A DNA stretch of 64,000 nt from Carposina sasakii (Eukaryota; Arthropoda; Insecta; Lepidoptera; Carposinidae), in NCBI GenBank assembly GCA_014607495.2, contig CP053160.1, positions 13,392,001-13,456,000 on the forward strand, in the 5' to 3' direction. Within the stretch, counting starts at the first letter, position 1. Every line of letters starts with the position of its first letter. Below, piece by piece: positions 13,401-22,400 of this stretch. The position numbers and the translations under genes are program-made. The notes beneath the pieces were generated by a model. It did not search any database, was not told where the DNA came from, and saw nothing but the letters and a program-made list of their open reading frames with translations.

Positions 13401-16400
13401 GACGTCTTCTATACATTTGGTTTGAACATTACAGAGCAAAATACCGACTGATACGGATAATTTTTTTATGCGTCACAAATGGTAGGCAAAAGAACCGTAG
13501 ACTCAACAGCCTAAAATTAGAAAAAATCTTATTAGGCAATTACATTTTTATTACTACAATAAAATATTATTTATTCATATGAAATATATTATTTAGTTAA
13601 GAAGGCCAAATAAAACACACAGATTTTTTAATATTTATTTAATTATCTACTTTTTCTTACACTTAATGTAAACTTAAGCGTGTATTGGTGACAATGCCAT
13701 ATATTATGTAGCCTACATTGTGTACCTAAGTCCATGCCTTTCAAAATCCTATTACATAATTATATTGCACTAGTTGATAATACATTGACTTAGTGAAATA
13801 TTTAGAAAATATTCTAGTACTAGGCCTTAGTCTTATGCTTTATTGTAGACAGTAAAATTTTGACAAATAAAGCTGCTTACAAACAAAATGTACAAATATC
13901 TGATGATTTCACAAGCAAGGAAATCAAATGAAAAGTTGGCTTTTATAATTATGGTTTAAGTTTAGTTATGTAGCCAAAGTATCTAACCACATATTCCGAT
14001 GGATAGGTCAATTTCCTTGTGTGATATCCGTTTATGTACTTACATCAGTATTATTAGTAGATAAATGAGTACCTATATGTACACAATGCACATTTTATTT
14101 GTTATTGTGTTTTTATTTATGACCCACCCAACGGTGTATGCTTGCTTATACATTTATAATAAATATTAGTCTATTATTTTATATACATACTACAAGTTCA
14201 TTATCTAGTCAAAACAGTAGAAAATGTCAGTAACAATCACTTATAGATTTTCCTGTGGATATAATATCCAGAAAATTGTTAAAATTATTATATACTTTAG
14301 GGTCGATTCCGGAAGTCACATTCAAACCTAATCTTAGTCAGGTCTATCTCTCACTGTTCTTAACATAAATGGCTGAGAGAGAAAAGGATAGGTAGGATTA
14401 AATTTACGTTTAGGTTTAAGTGTGGCTGCCGGAATCGACCATTAGCTAGTTTATTATAATCTTAAAATAGCAAGTGGCCTAAGATACGGAACTCCTTTAT
14501 AATCCATGGTTTAGTACCATTTTTTTGAGGAATAAAATGTTTAAAATATTGCATAGTTAATGCTTTTAAAATTTTACGACTCAGGATTTTTACAACAGTA
14601 GTCAAACAAGTTAAACCTCTTAGGTTCATTTTAGTTTAGAGAAATAACTAATTTTAGGTAGATTTAAGGACACGCTACTCAAAACGAGGGTCGGGATTTT
14701 GATTAATTTATATAGAAAACGATGTTCCACAACCTTGAAATTTATCACATAGCTAGCCAAAGAATGTGACTAGTCCCTGAAACTTTAGAATTTTAGATTA
14801 TTATTATGGATAAGTGTAAAAATTAACCTGAAAACCATTAAAAACGTGAAGATGGTACTCCCGCATTCTAACAACTGTGTCGTAAGTATCGAGAGTTGTG
14901 AAATGAAATTTATCAAATAAGAAAGCTAAAACTATAAAGCAGTCGATGAAAACTTTATTTTTTAGTAAATGTACCTATCCCTATTTTCTGCAGAAACACC
15001 ACAAACTAGCCCAATTTTTGTGCTAAAATCTCCATACAAATTACTATGGAAAGAGGCCGTAGCTCGCATCCATGAATCTAAAGAGGAGTCTAAACGTTAA
15101 AATATCTATAATTTAACAACTTTTTGTCGTATTGGTGTAGGTAGGTATATTAACCTGTTTTTTGATTACTGTTCATTAAAACTTTGAAATAGGTCGAGGT
15201 ATTTCCATGTTTTCTATTATTATTTTGTAGGTGTCTTAGGTTTCGGACGGACTAAATAAATTAAAGAAGTTTAGCGGAGTTTTGGACCAATATTTTTTTA
15301 ATAACTCCTTATTGTTTTACTACTTTGCTTTGTTTGTATCATATTTCGTAATAGTTGACTCATGTGATGCTTGTGTTTCTGTTTGGCAAGACTTCTCAAA
15401 TAACAAATTCCTTATAAGCATTTTTATATTTGCTGTTCCCATATTGACTGCTTTGTTATTGAAATTAATTTAATATCTTGCTAATTAAGCAGAATACAAG
15501 CTTACATGAAGTTCTAGAAACAATAATGCTTATGTCGATGTTGGGGCGATAACACGTGGCCATAGTGTATAGACTATAGTAGTTTATTCTTTATACAGCG
15601 TGATTTACAAGGTTCTACTGGGTACCTAGTACATACGTACAAATTTATTTCTGAAAAAGCAAAAAAGTAACCATGATCGCCACTTAAAAACTTCGCTCTT
15701 GTAAATAATAAAGACGATAGATGTGTTTATTCAGGGGGGTAAGCACGATCTGTTTTACACCCCTCAACATAGCAAGCAAAATCTATAAGTTTTAACAAAG
15801 TGGCAATTTAATTACTGTCTGTAAAAAATTTTGCTAACCCCGAGTTCACAGGTAAACACATTAACTGCCGCCGATTTCGTAGGTATTTATTTGGATTCCT
15901 TGGTTTTTTACAGGTGCTACCAATGTATGTTTACGCATTTTGGCACTAGGCATATGTTAATAGGACTGTGAGAATATAGTCTCAATGACATTCTAAAGGT
16001 AAAGGTACATCCTTTGCTAGTGTACATGCTGTATAAACACGACATGCTACAACAGATAATAATACTACTATTAGTAGTAATTAATAGTAATAATAATATT
16101 TAATAAGTCTTACCTATTGAAATTCTTGCACTATGATGTGGACGGCGCATGTTTACAATTTAACGCAAACGCAAAAGTCAAAGTATATCCGACTTTTGCG
16201 TTTGCGTTAAATTGTAAACATGCGCCGTGTTCTGAATGTACTCGTAAAACGATACTTAACCTACATACTATTAGGTGTTACAAAAGTTACGTTTTAAATA
16301 CGTAAACAGAAAACTTTTAATTGATAAAAAATATTTAGATTGATTCTTTGTCATAATAAGTTAATAACATAGAAATGTCATAACGTAAATATGCTCACAT

Positions 16401-19400
16401 ACAGGGTGATTTTTGGTCGTCAACGTCCCCGAAAACTACGAAATCTCCTCATCATCACGATAATTTTTCTCCATGGAAGCATACCTGGGAAATGTCTGGT
16501 TTCCAAGATATTAGAGTCCAAAGTTGAGTAAATAGACTGCGTTTTTCTGCAAATGCACATAGACGCGCGTAGCAAGATTTTTTTTACGAGAAATAATAAT
16601 TATCTGTCTATGCAAAAACTAGCATAAACTATAAATTTCGCCCAATCAAGTAATTAATAAAAAATATATATATATATATACATATATCGTTTCCCAGCAT
16701 TTTTTAAGGCATAAACTTACTTTATTTGATATATAGAGTACGTACCCTTCGTTAAGGGTGGCAACGAAAAAACATCCTGTATAGGTATACCTATATAGCT
16801 GGTATGTACTTTACTTACATTTAATATTTTTGGAAAACATAGTGCTTTATGTATTATACGTCTTACTTACATATTTTTATTGAGCCTGCCGTAGAGTATT
16901 AAGCCCGATGCTTATACCTACTATGCTTATTGTATACAGGGTGTAATTGACAGCCCGGAAAATATTGATATGCTGACTTTAGACCATGATCCTAAAGCGA
17001 AAGTAACTAAAAAAAAACACAGAAAAATTCAAATATTTTCAGAACCAAAAAAGTGTAGTTCGTTTAATTATAGGTAGACCTTAGATAATGGCTTAAAAAC
17101 AAAGTTTTAACTAATAGAAGCTTTTCAAAAAAGTTGCGCTCCAATAACTTCAAATAACTGATCGACTGTAATGGAGAGTCACAGTGATCCAGAAAATAGC
17201 AATGTATTACACAATAAGCAATAAGCTAGAGCGTTGTTTACAGGTTTTTTAGTTATTATTTATATCGAACGATTATAAAATAAAATAAATATTTGCGAAA
17301 GAAAAACTTTGCTAGCGTGAAAACTTTCCGGGATATAACGATTTCGAAATCACAATTTTAGACTTGTCAAAAAACGCTCCATACAAACGGCTACCATGAC
17401 GTGATGTCACTCTTTAGGCAACTTGTATGCGCGTAAATAACTTTTGTGCATTTATATAAATATGGTCACAAACCAAAAGTTGCTGTAAATGATGCAGGTG
17501 GACATGTGATGTTGTAATTTTCAATTAATTTCACATTTGAAAAATGGACTTGCCCACTTAACTTTGAAGGCTTATTACTATCTCATTTGGACACATAATG
17601 CAATTTTACAGGTAGGTATGATTTTGATTATTTATTCTGATAAGAATAAGATGATATTAATATTCAACCATAGGAAACTACCTCATTGGCGCGGAATGAG
17701 AACATTGCGGATAATCGACACTGTCATATTATAAGTCAAAATAATGGTATCTGTTCAGCGTTTCATCCTGGCCGTCACTCACACCCTGTATAGTATTTTA
17801 ACCATCGTCAGTACAGCTCTACCTTTGAACTGTCAAAAAAAGACATCGCTCCCGTGGACTATCATGTTATCCGCTGAACTCAATTTTTAGTTTGGATGTC
17901 ATTTTATCTAAGGTTAAATACTTTATCATATTAATGTAAATTAAGATCTATTCCACTTTGCTCTACTACTATTAAAGAGTCGCCAATGATCAATATATGA
18001 GTGGAATTGACCTAAGTTATAGTATGTATATGATACTATATTAAAATGCTTGGCATTTCTCTTTTATCGGTGACTTTAGCTTTAAAGTGCAGTGCAATTT
18101 TCTACTAAAAGCTATTTGACATAAGTTTGTAAGATGGAAGCGACTTAGCTACCTTTTCTGGGCTGGATTTTCATGTACTTAGTGAAGAAATCACAAGGAA
18201 ATAGTTCCTATGGAGAATTGAGTTGTTCATACAATATTTAAAAAAAAATACACCCATGTGATTTCGAGTCTTAAATTTTGTAGATAGGATCGATGCAGTG
18301 GGTTATCATAGAATTTCGCTTAACATACCCCTTTTGTTACAGCATGTGTACAGCCTGTATACTACAAGGAACCTACCCACAAAATTTCAGACTCGAAATC
18401 ACATGTTTATTTTTCCAGACAATATGGAGAATTCCTACACAACTTAGGAATGTTCATACAATCTTGAAAAATAAACATGTGATTTCGAGTCTCAAATTTT
18501 GGAAATAGGTTTTCTATAGTGGGCTATTTACATAGCTTTTCGCTTAACATACCCTTTCTGTTACACCCTGTATTTCAGCGATTAAAATTTAGTTAACCGT
18601 TATTTTTAATCATGCAGTTTCGGTTACCCTATTTCAGAAGCCGTATGTACATTGTACGTGTAATGTATGTATGTAGGTATAAAGCGGAGAATAGGGTTAA
18701 CGTCCTTTTTTTTTTCTTGTCCATAGATAAACTCTATAAGAATGATAATGAACAACCCGGAGTACAAGAAACTTGCAGATTTATATTTGGACAATAATAG
18801 CATATCAGCTGTCAAGGAGCTGGAGGGCTCGGAATGGTTTAGTGCGTTCAGAGTCCTAAGCCTAAGAGGGAATATGTTAAAACAGGTTTGTATGTTCTAC
18901 CAATAATTACTGTTAAAGCCATTTCTTCCAGCAGTATATCCCAGATATTTACTTTATTTCTATGGTTCTCTAGTTCACTTAATTTTTTTATACTTGTAAC
19001 ATTAAAAAATCTTAAAATTAAATAAACTTTTTTTAAATTATAGAATTGTAGAGCTCTGGGAATATGCTCATGTCATGTCATGCTATATATATATCATGAA
19101 GTAGGTATTTTTTTTAAATCGTTGACTTATAATTTATGTCTATTGAGGGATTATGATTATGCTCTTATATTTATAAATGTCTCATGGTTTACGAATTTGT
19201 TTTCGCAGATTCCCGTGTACGCTTTTGACAAGGCGTTTCAAGCTAACACCAACGTGCAACAAGTGTTCTTGGGGCTTAACCCCTGGAGGTGCGACTGTCA
19301 CTTCATCCCCAGGTTCCAGGGTCTCCTCCGCAAGTATAAGAGGGTCATCCGAGACCTGCCTGACATACGGTGCTCAAAATCCGATGACAAGACAACTTCA

Positions 19401-22400
19401 CTTGCTCAGGTATTGTTTATGTATAAAATGTTTTATATGCCCGTGTTAATGGGGGGCCTGGGCTTTGCTAGAATACATCTAGCTCCATCTTCTTCCGTGC
19501 ATTTCATACGAGTCGACTAAGCAATTTGAGGACATTCTCTCAAACGATGAGCATGTTACTGATTTATCTGACCCCATCTGACCCCGCTATGCTAAACGTG
19601 GCTGTAGGATCTTCTTCGCGTTCTGGCTACTTCTTTTTTGGGAACAACGGCGTGTGTTCATGTATACGTAGGTATGCATGAAATGTTTTATAAGTGCCTT
19701 TTTTTGGTCAGATTAATATCTGGAAAGCAAGTTTTATGCTGCCTCTGCTCAATCATGAACAGATCTGTCATTTATTATTATACAACTAGCGGCCGCCTAC
19801 AACTTAGTACGTGTATAGGGAATTTTCGTACCAGCATTACTCCCATGCGAAATCGGGGCGGCTGGCTAGTTATAGGTACATACATATAAACCTGGCGAAG
19901 GTCGCGGGCGTCGGTTGGATGCAGGCTGCTTCCGACCGGTCGGAGTGGAGGTTGTCGGGGGAGGCCTATGTCCAACAGTGGACTTCTCGGGGCTGTAAAT
20001 GATGATGATGACATAAACCTTCCTCTAGAATCAATCATTTTTATCTAATAAAAAAACCGCTTCAAAATCCGCGCTTCAAAAGGTCATCCTCTTTACTTAA
20101 GAGAATTTTTTATTTCGACATTCCGGATTTATCCAGCCCTCGTATTGGCTATTTTTTTTGACAGTTCATAGTCATGATATCTCATTGAAACTGGAAGTGA
20201 TATGTATGTGTGTGTTGCCAAAATTTTCTTCAGTAATAAGGCATTATGCCACTTCCAGTTGTTGAGTTTCAATTGAGTGATTATCACTATGGACTGTCAA
20301 AAAAGATAGCCAATAGGCCTGCAGTTCATTCATAAGAAGTTGGCAAACTAGTTTTAATATCATAGTTTTGATTTAAAGTGTTACGGAACGTTTTCAAATG
20401 GCAGCGAGTCATTGGCCATCGCCTAGCTATGTCATGCCTTTATAAGCGAATACACGCCGCATTTGTGACATGATTCCGCCTTGTATATTTGCTTCCTTCC
20501 TTTTCTTCTCATTCCTCTTCTTTCGCGAACTGGCCGGCGGCAGTGGCATCTCAAGTGGCCGGGCGCACCCTGGCAATCACAGAACAGTGGAAAAATATAA
20601 CATTCAAGCCTGCTGTGGACCTTTTATTTCCCCGTCGTTACATCACATAAAGGCCTCTTTACTTAAGAGGATTTTTTATTTCAACAATCCGGATTTATCC
20701 AGTTCATTCATGAGGTGTTGGCGAACTAGTTTTAATAACATAGTTTTGATATTAAAGTTTACCGTATCACGGCCAGGATAGCTGGCGCGCCTCGGCCTTT
20801 GTTTGCTAACCATGTTTGTTATAAGCTTAACCTTACATCAATACGAACTGGGGTGAAAACTCCCTTATAACATTGTGATTAGAAAACCAAGACTATGTAG
20901 CACTTCACATGATTAGTCAATGAAGTGGCAATCATGCATAGTGCCATATTTCGCGTGTCGTAACGTAATAAATTTTTATAACATTGGAATGTACACTACC
21001 AAATCCCCTATATGATTTTGGCATCATACACTAAACGACCACGTGATGGGAAGGTATTTGTATGGCTATGAATTTAAACCAAATAGGTAACATAGGTTAT
21101 TCTTTCTTTCATTTCATTTCTTTATTAATAATTTTATAATATATAATATCTTGACTAAGATAAATTTATAAAAACACTTCTCCATTAATATAATCCGTTA
21201 AGATATGGCTGATCCTTTCATCATTAAACATTGTGCTGAGGGATTCAGCTTTGTTTACCGAAATTTGGCTAGTGTATAGCTATCGGGATGAAAAAATAAC
21301 GTTGCCAATAAAGTAATTTAAAAAGAGATGGTAAAATTCGTCATCCGAGTAATTGACCCGGTAGCTCAGTTGGTAAGAGCACTTGCACGGAATGCAGAGG
21401 TCTTGGGTTCGAGTCCCACTCGGGTGAAGATTTTTTTCCATTTCTTTATTAATAATTTTATAACGTAGGTTACTAAATACATGACTAGTTAAAATGGTGC
21501 ATATTATAATATGATCTCTCCGACCATATTTCAGCCAAGGCGACCAATCTCCAACGGAAATTGGCCAGGTACGCAGGAGATATTATAGTGCACAAGCCTG
21601 TGCGCAAACACAGATGCTCTCTCTATTCCGTTACTCTCATAGTCCGATGGGATGGAAAGCCGACACAATCGGAGAGAGATCAGGCGCAGGACCAACGGTT
21701 TTACGTGCTTTCCGAGGCACTGTACATGAAATAAATTCATTGGTACAGGCCCGACTGGGATCGAACTTGCGCCTCCCGCCTCCCGCTTAGAAGGTGCACG
21801 TCTTAACCACTGGGCTATCACCACTACAATTATAATATAGCCGCGTCCTCTATGCCGCGGCGGACAGTATGTACATACATACATACATATAATCAAGCTT
21901 TTATCCCTTACGGGGTAGGCAGAGCACCAAGGGCCCATAGAACCACATGGTGCCACTTCTGACCAATTTTGAAGGTATAGTTGAGATGTACAAGTTCTGT
22001 TAGTAGTGGCAGGTGGTCAGCCCATCGCCTACAAAACACCATAACTCTCTTGTACCTCTACTGATTTGTACAGTATGCCCGGGATGAGAAGCAGCTGTAG
22101 AATTATACGTTTTTTTTCACTCCCAGAGCAGCATAGAAGTTTTAATAGTATGTAAGCGGTGCAATATTTATTTTCATTATTACATATACTGGGTGTAAAA
22201 AGATAACTTTATTCTTTTAATATCTCGTATTCTTTGTAACATCACGACCATTTTCCAAGATATTGAGGTCCAAAGTTACATGAATATCAGCATTTTTTTT
22301 TAAATAAATCCATCTGAAAAAGTTAACAAACATTCTTTTTAAAGACACCATATTAATATTTAAAAATGTTAGTCTTGTAGGTACATTTGTCAATCAAATA

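Noticed and set aside
15282..15473. 63-residue hydrophobic ORF in intron 3, possible small membrane protein
   Set aside because: Phe/Leu/Ile richness is expected from T-rich DNA; no start context or conservation evidence.
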